Both the position numbers and the translations under genes were made by a program. This document shows positions 5,462 to 12,093 of a stretch of DNA of 12,093 bases, piece after piece; positions within the stretch are counted from its first letter, which is position 1, and every line of letters starts with the position of its first letter. Origin of the DNA: an uncultured Desulfarculaceae bacterium (GTDB lineage Bacteria; Desulfobacterota; Desulfarculia; Desulfarculales; Desulfarculaceae). The DNA is taken from NCBI GenBank assembly GCA_937908275.1, contig CALERA010000283.1:1-12093 (forward strand), in the 5' to 3' direction. The notes below the pieces were generated by a model. The model searched no databases. It was not told the DNA's origin and worked only from the letters and a program-made list of their open reading frames with translations.

Positions 5462-8110
5462 TTATTTCCCGTCGCGGGCCATCTCCCGCAGGCGCTCCTG
5501 GGCGTGCCCGGCCCAACTACTGCCGGGAAACTTCTCCTCGACTTGCTGGTAGGCCCGCCGGGCGTCATCCAGGCGTCCCAGGGCCCGCAGGCAATGGCCG
5601 ATGTGGTAGACCGCCTCGGGCGTGGCCGGGGCCTCGGGATACGCTTCCGCCAGGTGGCGGTAGATGGCCAGGGCCTCGGGGTGTTGCTGGCGCAGGTAAT
5701 AGCACAGGGCCCAATGGTTCAGGGCCTGGTCCACCACCGGGGAATAGGGCCAGCGGGTGGCGGAGTGGCGGAACCAGGGCTCGGCCCCGGCATAGTCCTG
5801 GGCGCGGTAGAGGGCCAGGCCGCGCTGCAGGGCAATGGCCGCGTCCACTTTGCCCCCCAGGTGCAGGTACAGGCCCAGCAGCCCGGCCAGGACCAGGCTC
5901 ACGGCCAGGCTGGCGCTGAGCGCGTGGCGACCCAGCCAGGCCAGGGGCCGGGCCAGGAGCGCCTCCAGGCCAGTGGTCGCGGCCTCCAGGGGGCGCAGCG
6001 CCAAGCCGCGCAGGCCAGCGGCCAGGGGCCAGGCCCGCGCCCCGGGCAGGCTGAGCAGGAGACAGAGGCCGGCCAGGAGGGTCAGGGCCTGGCCCAGATA
6101 GTTGGGCCAGGTCTGGCCATAGGTCAGCACCACCTGGTCCGCATTGGGATAGACCAGCATGAAGGCCGGCGCGGCCAGATAAACCCGCTCGGCCCCCTCC
6201 ACCCGCCAGTTGGGGTGATAGCTGACCTTGACCAACAGCGGCCCCCGGCCCGGGGTCTGGATGGTGATGCGGTCCGGCTCGATCCGCTCGCGCATTTCCG
6301 GCGCGGGGGGCAGGGCCACCCGGGGCAAATCGGCCGGCAATTCGCGCACGATCGCCGCGAAGCGCTGACGGTCGCCGGGTCGCTCCTGGTCCTGGAAGAC
6401 CAGGGGCGCCGCGAAGTCGCCCCGCCGGAACCACTGGAAGGCCTTCTGCTTCCAGCCATCGCCCAGCACCAGCACTGGTTTATAAGCCACCGGCGTCACG
6501 TAGCGGCCGGGGTTGCCCTCCACCCGGAACACGGCAAAGGGGCCGATCCGGGTCTCCAGGCGATAGCCCGGGGTGGCCTCGGCCGCCTGGCGGGTGGCCT
6601 CGGACACGGCCACGAACTGGCCCACGTTGTAGAGCACCATCCGGTCATGGGCGGCGGCCAGGTCGAAGCGCGAGTAGTTGATGCCCGGCAGGGGGGTGGT
6701 GGGGGTCTGGCTGGTCTGGGACTGGAGGTAGTAGATGAACGGCGAGTTGAGGGAGGACTGGATGTAGAGGCCCTCCATGCCGGCCCGGCCGCTGAACAGC
6801 AGTAGGTTCTCGAAGGCCCGGGTGGTGCCAAGGCTTTGCAGGCTGTCGGCGTGCTCGTGCAGCACCCGGGGATCGCCCAGCCCGCCCCGCAGATAGGCGT
6901 TGAGGCGCTGGAAGTCCGGCCAGCCCCGGGCCAGCTCGTAGCCGCGATAGTTCCATTCCACCCAGCGGGGGATGTACTCCACCGCCTGGGCCACCCCGAG
7001 CAGGCAGAGCACCAGGCCGAGCAGGGGCAGCAGGACCCGGCCGGCCAGGGCGCGGGAGAGGTCGGCCCCGGCCAGGGCCGCCCAGGGAACCAGGGCCAGC
7101 CAGGCCAGGGGCAGGAAGCGGATGTCGATGACGTTGAGGTGAAAGGCCAGCAGGAACAGCACCAAGGCCAGGGCGATGAAACCCAGGTGCAGACCGGCCC
7201 CGCCCAGGCCCGCCTGGCCCCGCCGCCAGCGGACCAGGCCCCAGGCCAGGTGGACCAGGCAGAGGACCAGCAGCGGGATCATTAGCGGAGGGACCGCCTC
7301 CTGCCATTTCTCGATGATCCAGACCATGTTGTGGGTGGTGTTGTAGCCGGAGAAAAGGATCAGGGGCGCGATCCAGAAGCCCAGCAGGCAGAAGGCCAGG
7401 GCGTAGATTTTCAACAGATACACCCCGCGCCGCGCCAGGTCGCGGTGGCAGAGCCAGACCACCCCGGCCAGGACCCCGAAGAGCAGGGTGCAGCCATGGG
7501 CCAGGCCCACCAGGGCCAGGAGCAGGGCCTGGCGCACCGGGTGGCGGCGGGCGGAGATGTCGCCCTGCAGCGCCCCCAGGTAGAGCAGCAGCAGCGCCAG
7601 GCCGATGGAATAGCCCATCTCGCCGGCCAGCAGACTGGGGAGGTTGCCGCCCCACATGGAGTTGGTCTCGTTGCAGAGAAAAAGCAGGCTGAAGGCGGCG
7701 GCCAGGGCCGGGGCGGGGAAGGGCCGGCCGGCCAGGCGCAGGCCCAGGTAGGTGGCCGGGGGGATCAGGAAGGCCCCGGCGGCCGAGACCAGCTTGAAGG
7801 CGATGGTCAGCGGCAGGCCCAGATAATGCAACCCGGCCATGACCAGGAAGGGCAGGGGGAAGTAGAACTGGAACAGGGGGAAGCCGGCCAGGTTGCCCGG
7901 GAACCAGCCCACCACCCGGCCCTGGGGCAGGAGCTGGTGGGCCAGGTAGTCGGCGGTGAGGAAGTGGCTGCCGGTGTCCCCGCCGGTGGTGATGGTGTCC
8001 AGGAGGAGCAGGCTGGGCGGGAAATAGCAGAGCAACAGGCCCCAGCAGCCCAGCAACACCACCAGGTCCACCGCAATCTGGGGCCAGGCCCTGGCGCGCG
8101 CGCGGGTCAT
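5462..8110 (-). CDS. PTPS-related/GT-C-like polytopic membrane protein with TPR tail
   Basis: An 882-residue protein. After one hydrophobic helix (13-30) comes GGDTGSH (43-49), then GWFPGNLAGFPLFQFYFPLP (68-87), the signature of the 6-pyruvoyl-tetrahydropterin synthase-related membrane protein family. Despite that name, its layout is that of GT-C glycosyltransferases, in which an Asp in the first outside loop is catalytic (Asp45 is the candidate). About ten more helices follow to near residue 375, then a roughly 270-residue extracytoplasmic domain, two more membrane regions (about 650-690 and 732-752), and a C-terminal TPR-like region (about 760-882) ending hydrophilic. Its ATG overlaps the upstream stop (ATGA), so it is translationally coupled to the secreted protein at 8107-8922 and lacks a strong ribosome-binding site. 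A role in adding lipid-linked sugar to an envelope polymer or protein is inference; no substrate is visible. Confidence 0.8.
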   Translation of the reverse strand: MTRARARAWPQIAVDLVVLLGCWGLLLCYFPPSLLLLDTITTGGDTGSHFLTADYLAHQLLPQGRVVGWFPGNLAGFPLFQFYFPLPFLVMAGLHYLGLPLTIAFKLVSAAGAFLIPPATYLGLRLAGRPFPAPALAAAFSLLFLCNETNSMWGGNLPSLLAGEMGYSIGLALLLLYLGALQGDISARRHPVRQALLLALVGLAHGCTLLFGVLAGVVWLCHRDLARRGVYLLKIYALAFCLLGFWIAPLILFSGYNTTHNMVWIIEKWQEAVPPLMIPLLVLCLVHLAWGLVRWRRGQAGLGGAGLHLGFIALALVLFLLAFHLNVIDIRFLPLAWLALVPWAALAGADLSRALAGRVLLPLLGLVLCLLGVAQAVEYIPRWVEWNYRGYELARGWPDFQRLNAYLRGGLGDPRVLHEHADSLQSLGTTRAFENLLLFSGRAGMEGLYIQSSLNSPFIYYLQSQTSQTPTTPLPGINYSRFDLAAAHDRMVLYNVGQFVAVSEATRQAAEATPGYRLETRIGPFAVFRVEGNPGRYVTPVAYKPVLVLGDGWKQKAFQWFRRGDFAAPLVFQDQERPGDRQRFAAIVRELPADLPRVALPPAPEMRERIEPDRITIQTPGRGPLLVKVSYHPNWRVEGAERVYLAAPAFMLVYPNADQVVLTYGQTWPNYLGQALTLLAGLCLLLSLPGARAWPLAAGLRGLALRPLEAATTGLEALLARPLAWLGRHALSASLAVSLVLAGLLGLYLHLGGKVDAAIALQRGLALYRAQDYAGAEPWFRHSATRWPYSPVVDQALNHWALCYYLRQQHPEALAIYRHLAEAYPEAPATPEAVYHIGHCLRALGRLDDARRAYQQVEEKFPGSSWAGHAQERLREMARDGK

Positions 8111-8922
8111 GACCAGCGGCCGGCGGCGCGACGCGCCCGCAGTTGCAGCCCGAGCATGGCCGCGACCAGGAGCGCCGCCAGGGCGTAGAGATAGGGAACC
8201 GCCGCCCGCACCAGGTCCGGGCGGGCCTGGACCGTGACCGGGGCCACGCCCACCGCGCTGTGGCGCCGGCCGTGGTGGTCATACTCCAGGATCAGCAGCA
8301 CCGGATAGCTGGCCCCGGCCAGGGCCGCCAGGTTGCGCGCGGACAGGTCCAGGCTCCGGCGGGAGCCCGGGGCCAGCTCCAGGCGGGCAGGGGGCTCCGC
8401 CAGGGCCAGCTCCTCGGGTCCGGCCGCGCGCAGGCTGACAGTGTGGGCGATTGGGTCGGAGTTGGCCAGCTCGAAGCGGACGACCCCCTGGTCGGCCACC
8501 CGGCTGGCCAGGCCCTGGAGCGTGACCCCGGCCTGGGTGGGGGCTTGGCGATGGAACAGGCCGTGGGCCAGGCTGCTGAAGGCATAGCCGTTGAGGTCGT
8601 GGAAGCGCACCCTGACGAGGGCGGCATAGGTGCCGGGCTGGTCCGGACCCAGGGGCAGGGCCAGGCTGGCGCGCCAGGGCTCCCGGGGCGGCAGGCTGGT
8701 CGGTCCGGGGGCCTCGACCCGCGCCCCGGCCGCCTCCAGGACCAGGGAGAGGTCGCGGGCGGCCTCGTCGCCCTGGTTGACCAGGACCACCTCCACCCGC
8801 AGGGTTGGGCCGCTCAGGCTGGCGGAGACCGTGGTGCTGAGGCTGATGCTGCCGGCCTGGACCGGGCCGGCCGGGGCCAGCCAGGCCGCCAGGGCCAGGC
8901 TCAGGGCGACGAGCCAGGGCAT
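8107..8922 (-). CDS. Secreted, C-terminally anchored beta-sandwich-like protein
   Basis: A 271-residue protein with signal peptide (hydrophobic residues 4-16, likely cleavage after VQA at 23), a long extracytoplasmic region, and one C-terminal helix (about 243-262) followed by a basic tail (LRARRAAGR). This is a type I anchored layout with the bulk outside. The exported part has two stretches of alternating hydrophobic residues with phrases such as LRVEVVLVNQGDEAARDL and VRFELANSDPIAHTVSL, as in CARDB/NEW3-type Ig-like modules; the exact family is not recognised. ATG 8922 is chosen over the upstream in-frame ATG at 8988 because it gives the signal peptide directly and because 8988 lies within the -35 box of a good promoter at 8960-8988. 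A GGGGAAG purine stretch precedes 8922. It forms an operon with the membrane protein through a 4-nt overlap and may be its extracytoplasmic partner. Confidence 0.72.
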   Translation of the reverse strand: MPWLVALSLALAAWLAPAGPVQAGSISLSTTVSASLSGPTLRVEVVLVNQGDEAARDLSLVLEAAGARVEAPGPTSLPPREPWRASLALPLGPDQPGTYAALVRVRFHDLNGYAFSSLAHGLFHRQAPTQAGVTLQGLASRVADQGVVRFELANSDPIAHTVSLRAAGPEELALAEPPARLELAPGSRRSLDLSARNLAALAGASYPVLLILEYDHHGRRHSAVGVAPVTVQARPDLVRAAVPYLYALAALLVAAMLGLQLRARRAAGRWS

Positions 8923-8959
8923 GGACTTCCCCGTTGGGGTGGCGATGGGGGCGAGGCCC

Positions 8960-8988
8960 ATTATAGGGCAAGCGCGCGGACTTGCCAA
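8960..8988 (-). promoter_or_regulatory. Sigma70-like promoter for the minus-strand operon
   Basis: Read on the minus strand, TTGGCA (8988-8983) and a perfect TATAAT (8965-8960) are separated by 17 bp. This is close to full consensus and stands out against the GC-rich background. Transcription would start near 8953, about 30 nt before ATG 8922, which supports that start codon. Confidence 0.75.
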
Positions 8989-9027
8989 AGCCGGAGACCC
9001 GGGCGGACCGGGCCGCGCCAGCCCGGA

Positions 9028-9056
9028 TTGCCCTGGCTCGACCTTGCCTTTATAAT
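9028..9056 (+). promoter_or_regulatory. Sigma70-like promoter for the ModE-like regulator
   Basis: TTGCCC (9028-9033, 4/6 to consensus) and a perfect TATAAT (9051-9056) are separated by 17 bp. Transcription would start near 9063, giving a leader of about 45 nt before ATG 9108. The promoter is divergent from the one at 8960-8988, with about 40 bp between their -35 boxes. No CGTTATA-type dyad is seen here, so this promoter gives no sign of autoregulation. Confidence 0.68.
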
Positions 9057-9107
9057 CGTCCCATCGCTCTCGCCGATTTTTCGGCCCTTCTTGCCCGGGA
9101 GAAGCCC

Positions 9108-9497
9108 ATGCCCAAGGCCAAAGCGCCCATTGACCAGAACGCCCTGGCCGCCGGACCCAGCCAGGGACAGGACGGCCTGCAACTCAAGGGCCGTCTTTGG
9201 CTGGAAAAAAATGGCGAGACCTTCCTGTCCTGGGGCCGGGTGGTCCTGCTGGAGCGCATCGTCGAGCACGGCAGCCTTTCGGCCGCGGCCCGCTCCATGG
9301 GCATGAGCTACAGCCATGCCTGGGGCCTGGTGGAGGAGATGAACTGCCTGGCCGGCGAGGATCTGGTGACCAAGCAGACCGGCGGACCCGGCGGGGGAGG
9401 GGCGCGCCTGACCCCGGCCGGGGAGAAGCTGGTGGCTGATTTCTGGAGCCTGGTCATTGAGTTCCGCGCGTGGATCTCCAGCCGCGAGTTGGGTTAG
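9108..9497 (+). CDS. ModE-type winged-helix DNA-binding regulator, no MOP domain
   Basis: A 129-residue protein of the ModE N-terminal (COG2005-like) family. After a variable 20-residue start, LKGRLWLEKNGETFLSWGRVVLLE (26-49) leads into the helix-turn-helix GSLSAAARSMGMSYSHAWGL (55-74). The wing follows with GGPGGGGARLTPAGEKLV (93-110). This order, with 'S.S.AAR.MGMSY..AW' and 'GG..GGGA.LT..G', is diagnostic of ModE-like proteins. The C-terminal molybdate-binding MOP domains of E. coli ModE are missing, so any oxyanion sensing needs another route or protein. ATG 9108 is preceded by GGGAGAAG at optimal distance; the longer in-frame extension to 8982 would run through the promoter. The gene is followed by two ModE-like dyads and then a TonB-dependent receptor, its likely target. 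The ligand, whether molybdate, tungstate or another, is not decided by sequence. Confidence 0.88.
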   Translation: MPKAKAPIDQNALAAGPSQGQDGLQLKGRLWLEKNGETFLSWGRVVLLERIVEHGSLSAAARSMGMSYSHAWGLVEEMNCLAGEDLVTKQTGGPGGGGARLTPAGEKLVADFWSLVIEFRAWISSRELG

Positions 9498-9520
9498 ATT
9501 CCTGATAATTTTTCTTGGGG

Positions 9521-9544
9521 CGTTATATTTTATATGCTATAAGG
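9521..9544. promoter_or_regulatory. ModE-like operator, copy 1
   Basis: CGTTATA (9521-9527), a 10-bp AT-rich spacer, and TATAAGG (9538-9544) form an imperfect dyad with 6 of 7 half-site positions matched. It lies 23 bp after the regulator's stop. CGTTATA/TATAACG half-sites resemble known ModE binding sites. The first 13 bases (CGTTATATTTTAT) recur exactly in copy 2. Confidence 0.65.
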
Positions 9545-9617
9545 CCCATTGGGGTGCTTGCCGGACCGCCTGGATGCCAGGCGGCGGCGATCGCCACCGG
9601 CCCTTATGGGGCTATAG
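9537..9617 (+). other. Potentially structured GC-rich segment between the two dyads
   Basis: CTATAAGGCCCAT (9537-9549) can pair with ATGGGGCTATAG (9606-9617): 11 pairs, one mismatch, one bulge. Inside, CCGG 9561-9564 can pair with CCGG 9597-9600, and CCGCCTGG (9566-9573) pairs perfectly with CCAGGCGG (9577-9584) around an ATG loop. GGCGATCGCC (9586-9595) is a self-complementary decamer. The result is a plausible three-way-junction RNA or a cruciform. It could be a terminator for the regulator mRNA, a leader element, or a small mobile palindrome. It matches no riboswitch I can recognise. Confidence 0.4.
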
Positions 9618-9627
9618 TCATGCCTGG

Positions 9628-9651
9628 CGTTATATTTTATTAAGTATATCG
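9628..9651. promoter_or_regulatory. ModE-like operator, copy 2, upstream of the TonB receptor
   Basis: CGTTATA (9628-9634), a 10-bp spacer, and TATATCG (9645-9651) form the same dyad as copy 1, again 6 of 7 matched. It ends 40 bp before ATG 9692 of the receptor. Its AT-rich core could include the -10 element, so binding would be expected to block transcription. The two copies start 107 bp apart, close to ten helical turns, which would allow cooperative looping. Confidence 0.7.
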
Positions 9652-9691
9652 AAAGGCGAAGCTGGTGTTAGCAATCAGGGCGAGGAAAACT

Positions 9692-11767
9692 ATGACTAGA
9701 CGTGGATTGGCGGGGCTGGCGCTATGCCTGATGCTGGCCCTGGGCGCGCCGTGCGCGCTGGCGGCCGAGGATGCGACCCCGGGGCGTTTCGAGCCCTATA
9801 ACCTGGGCGACCTGGTGGTGGCCGGCGAGAGGGGCCAGGCCAGCGAGGTCTCCATCAGCCAGGAGCTGAGCGAGGCCGAGATCGAGGCCACCAACAGCAG
9901 GACCGTGGCCGAGGCCCTGTCCCACGCCCCCGGCGTGATCGTCAGCACCAACCGCAAGAACGAGCCCACGGTGCAGATCTATGGTCTGGACCAGGAAAAG
10001 GCCCTGATCCTGATCGACGGCGTGCCCTACTATGAAACCAAATACCGCCGCCTGAACCTGGACCAGATCCCGGCCGACATCATCGCCAAGATCGAGATCA
10101 TCAAGGGCGCGCCCTCGGTGCTCTACGGGGCCAACGCCCTGGCCGGCGTGATCAACGTCATCACCAAGAAGGCCACCGACAAGCCGGCCTTCAGCGCCAC
10201 CGCCGAGGTGGGCGAGCACGACACCTACCGCTTCAGCCTCTCCCAGGGCATGAAGGTGGACAAGGTCAATTACTGGTTGAACTACACCCACCGCGAGAGC
10301 GCGGGCTGGCGGATGTCCGACGACTTCCAGCCCCAGACCGGCACCATCGTCAACAAGCCGGGCAAGACCGTGCCGGCCACCCTGGAAGACGGTGACTGGC
10401 GCAACAACTCCGACTACAACGTGGACACCGTCTGGGCCCGTTTCGGCTGGGAGCCCACCAAGAACGGCGAGTATTACGTCAACTTCCACTGGTTGAACGC
10501 CGAGCGCGGCATGCCGCCCAACATCTCCAGCGAGCAGATCTTCACCACCCGGCCCCAGTTCACCACCCTCTCGCGCTGGGGCAAGTACAACGACCTGGGC
10601 TTCGACCTCAGCGGCAGGCAGAAGCTCAACGAGAAGCTGACCCTGATGGGCAAGCTGTTCTATCACGACCACCAGGACGACTACATTTCCTACTCCGACC
10701 CGCAGTACAACAACCCGGTGGCCCTGAGCACCTATCAGGACTACTTCCTGGGCGGCAACCTGGGGGCGGACTATGAGTTCACCAAGGGCCACAACCTGGC
10801 CGCGGCCTTCCACTACAAGGGCGACTCCCACAAGGAGCGCGACGACACCTACCTGCCCTACACCGAGAACTTCTCCTACACCGGCTCCCTGGGCGGCGAG
10901 TACCGTTACACCGGCCTGCCGGGCCTGAGCGTGGTGACCGGCCTGTCCTATGACTGGTTCCTGGTGGACAAGGCCCAGACCAACAACACCGACAAGAACG
11001 GCAACCTGACCAGCCAGTCCGACCTCGACACCCCCGGGGTGATGAGCGAGGTGGACCCCATGATCGGCGCCTCCTACACCTTCCAAGACACCACCCGGCT
11101 CTTCGGCTCGGTGGCGCGCAAGACCCGCTTCCCCACCCTGACCGAGCTCTACTCCAGCAAGGGCGGCAACCGCGACCTGGAGGCCGAGCGCAGCATCAAC
11201 TACACCCTGGGCGTGGCCCGCAAGTTCGGCAAGGACGTGACCCTGCAACTGGCGGGGTACTACATGGACGTGCAGGACTGGATCAGCCGCGACGGCCCCT
11301 ACACCACCAACCTCTACCGCAACTACGCCAACGTGCAGATCTACGGCTTCGAGTTCGGCGCGGGCTACAAGCCGCTGAAAAACCTGGAGCTGCGGGCGGA
11401 CTACACCTTCGCCCAGGCCAAGGACGAGAGCGACGGCGCGGTGACCGACAAGGTGATCGGGGTGCCCGAGCACAAGCTGGACGCCGGCGTCAGCTACCTG
11501 TTCCCGGTGGTGCTGACCAAGCTGGACCTGCGCGGGACCCTGGTGGGCAAGCGCTACGAGCAGCTGCCCACCGCCGCCAGCCCCACCCAGGCCGAGCTGC
11601 TGACCGAGGCCTACTTCCTGCTCAACACCCGGATCTCCAAGGTCTTCTGGGACCACTACGAGGTCTATTTCGCGGTTAACAACCTCTTCGACAAGGACTA
11701 CGAGTCCGAGGTCAACTTCCCCGGGCCGGGCCGCAACATGTGGGTCGGCATCACCACCCGCTTCTAG
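9692..11767 (+). CDS. TonB-dependent outer-membrane receptor
   Basis: A 691-residue receptor. The signal peptide (MTRRGLAGL start, cleavage near ALAA at 25) is followed by a TonB-box-like LGDLVVAG (38-45). The plug domain (about 52-160) has the family phrases VAEALSHAPGV, VQIYGLD, LILIDGVPYY and IEIIKGAPSVLYGANALAGVINVITKK-type sequence. The remaining 530 residues are beta-barrel with alternating aromatic strands, and the protein ends in Phe (ITTRF), the usual outer-membrane assembly signal. Length and layout fit BtuB/FepA-type transporters powered by TonB-ExbBD, none of which is in the window. ATG 9692 has GAGG 6-7 nt upstream; the longer in-frame start at 9665 adds nothing signal-like. A ModE-like dyad lies 40 bp upstream and the ModE-like regulator precedes it. 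The likely cargo is therefore molybdate, tungstate or a chelate, which is inference from context; siderophore or cobalamin uptake is the alternative. Confidence 0.92.
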   Translation: MTRRGLAGLALCLMLALGAPCALAAEDATPGRFEPYNLGDLVVAGERGQASEVSISQELSEAEIEATNSRTVAEALSHAPGVIVSTNRKNEPTVQIYGLDQEKALILIDGVPYYETKYRRLNLDQIPADIIAKIEIIKGAPSVLYGANALAGVINVITKKATDKPAFSATAEVGEHDTYRFSLSQGMKVDKVNYWLNYTHRESAGWRMSDDFQPQTGTIVNKPGKTVPATLEDGDWRNNSDYNVDTVWARFGWEPTKNGEYYVNFHWLNAERGMPPNISSEQIFTTRPQFTTLSRWGKYNDLGFDLSGRQKLNEKLTLMGKLFYHDHQDDYISYSDPQYNNPVALSTYQDYFLGGNLGADYEFTKGHNLAAAFHYKGDSHKERDDTYLPYTENFSYTGSLGGEYRYTGLPGLSVVTGLSYDWFLVDKAQTNNTDKNGNLTSQSDLDTPGVMSEVDPMIGASYTFQDTTRLFGSVARKTRFPTLTELYSSKGGNRDLEAERSINYTLGVARKFGKDVTLQLAGYYMDVQDWISRDGPYTTNLYRNYANVQIYGFEFGAGYKPLKNLELRADYTFAQAKDESDGAVTDKVIGVPEHKLDAGVSYLFPVVLTKLDLRGTLVGKRYEQLPTAASPTQAELLTEAYFLLNTRISKVFWDHYEVYFAVNNLFDKDYESEVNFPGPGRNMWVGITTRF

Positions 11768-11775
11768 AACCATCC

Positions 11776-11806
11776 CGGGCGGCCCCTTCCCCCCGGGGGC
11801 CGCCCG
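11776..11806 (+). terminator. Hairpin after the TonB receptor gene
   Basis: CGGGCGGCCCC (11776-11786) and GGGGCCGCCCG (11796-11806) form a perfect 11-bp GC stem with a 9-nt loop, 8 nt after the receptor's stop. There is no T-run (ACCTAGG follows), so it may only attenuate read-through into the next gene or protect the receptor mRNA's 3' end. Confidence 0.55.
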
Positions 11807-11821
11807 ACCTAGGCGAGCGAC

Positions 11822-12093
11822 ATGCCAAACATCTGGTTCGATGCACTGTATTACGCCAGCCTGGCCACCAGCCTGGCCGCGGGCTTCCTGGCCTGGCGCG
11901 GGCTCGGCCCCTGGCGGAGCGCGGGTTGGCTGGCCGGCGCGATATGCGCCCTGCAGGCCCTGGTCCTGGGCCTGCACCTGGGCCGCCCGCCCTTGAGCGG
12001 GGCCTGGGAGGCTTTCGCCATGCAGGCCCTGTGGCTGAACCTGATGGCCCTGTGGCCCACCGGCAACCGCGAGGCGGACCGGAGCCTGGGGGC
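11822..12093 (+). CDS. Multi-pass membrane protein, CcsA-like N-terminus (3' truncated)
   Basis: The frame opens at ATG 11822 and stays open to the window end, giving 90 residues. Hydrophobic helices lie at about 7-24, 34-53 and 67-79. The loop after the second reads GLHLGRPPLSGAWEAF (51-66), which resembles the 'W..SG..PLSN.YE' segment of CcsA/ResC-type cytochrome c assembly proteins. That would fit a genome making many c-type haems, but the match is short and the diagnostic WWD region lies beyond the window. It begins 54 nt after the receptor gene, with a strong hairpin between and a weak GGCGAG ribosome-binding site. If co-transcribed it would fall under the same ModE-like control. An unrelated transporter or energising-system membrane protein remains possible. 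Confidence 0.5.
   Translation, partial: MPNIWFDALYYASLATSLAAGFLAWRGLGPWRSAGWLAGAICALQALVLGLHLGRPPLSGAWEAFAMQALWLNLMALWPTGNREADRSLG

Noticed and set aside
5438..8188. Plus-strand frames opposite the GT-C-like protein (455, 149 and 285 codons)
   Set aside because: They are G/Q/A/P-rich shadows without start signals. The minus strand has membrane helices, the GGDTGSH motif and a TPR tail.
9498..9520. Intrinsic terminator after the ModE-like gene, from the ATTTTTC run
   Set aside because: There is a short T-run but no GC stem just before it.
9537..9617. Molybdenum-cofactor (Moco/Tuco) riboswitch
   Set aside because: The context is tempting, but I cannot match the segment to the conserved Moco motif. 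Only generic stems are visible, so it is listed as a structured segment.
9722..11977. Minus-strand frame of 751 codons opposite the TonB receptor
   Set aside because: It is low-complexity V/G/L/Q sequence produced by antisense reading of GC-biased codons. The plus strand is a clear TonB receptor.
1..12093. CRISPR array, tRNA or rRNA genes, phage or transposase genes
   Set aside because: No regularly spaced repeats, no tRNA-like cloverleaf with CCA region and no recombinase or transposase motifs were seen on either strand by eye.

Overview
This window is very GC-rich, with strong G/C preference at third codon positions. It carries multiheme c-type cytochromes, a Rieske/split cytochrome b pair, a stand-alone ModE-type regulator and a TonB-dependent receptor. 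That mix suggests a Gram-negative anaerobic bacterium of the Desulfobacterota (former Deltaproteobacteria) or a close relative. No rRNA marker is present, so the placement is inference.

Region 1 (1-4397) is an electron-transfer locus. It starts with the C-terminal part of a multiheme cytochrome c, overlapped by ATGA with a periplasmic cytochrome c carrying ten CxxCH motifs. These converge on a minus-strand pair: a glycine-zipper envelope protein, preceded by a small three-helix protein read here as the C-terminal (subunit IV) half of cytochrome b. A 78-bp divergent intergenic region follows. Then come a Tat-type Rieske protein and the N-terminal, four-haem-ligand half of cytochrome b. Together they look like a quinol:cytochrome c oxidoreductase of b6f-like split architecture that passes electrons to multiheme cytochromes.

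Region 2 (4398-8988) concerns envelope glycosylation. A family 2 glycosyltransferase of polyprenyl-phosphate sugar synthase type has its own recognisable promoter. It converges on a minus-strand operon of a secreted, C-terminally anchored beta-sandwich-like protein and an 882-residue PTPS-related/GT-C-like membrane protein with a TPR tail. Between the convergent genes lies an AT-rich, gene-free stretch holding an inverted repeat whose arms have the GTCATTGCGAG...GCAATCTCT pattern of a widespread dispersed palindromic family.

Region 3 (8923-12093) is a candidate metal-oxyanion uptake unit. Two divergent sigma70-like promoters with perfect -10 boxes serve the minus-strand operon and a ModE-like DNA-binding protein. 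After the regulator comes an AT-rich intergenic region with two copies of a ModE-like dyad (CGTTATA-N10-TATA..G), 107 bp apart, around a GC-rich potentially structured segment. The second dyad lies just before a TonB-dependent outer-membrane receptor. The window ends in the N-terminus of a multi-pass protein with a CcsA-like signature. The most interesting reading is that the ModE-like protein controls a TonB-dependent receptor for molybdate, tungstate or a chelate of them.
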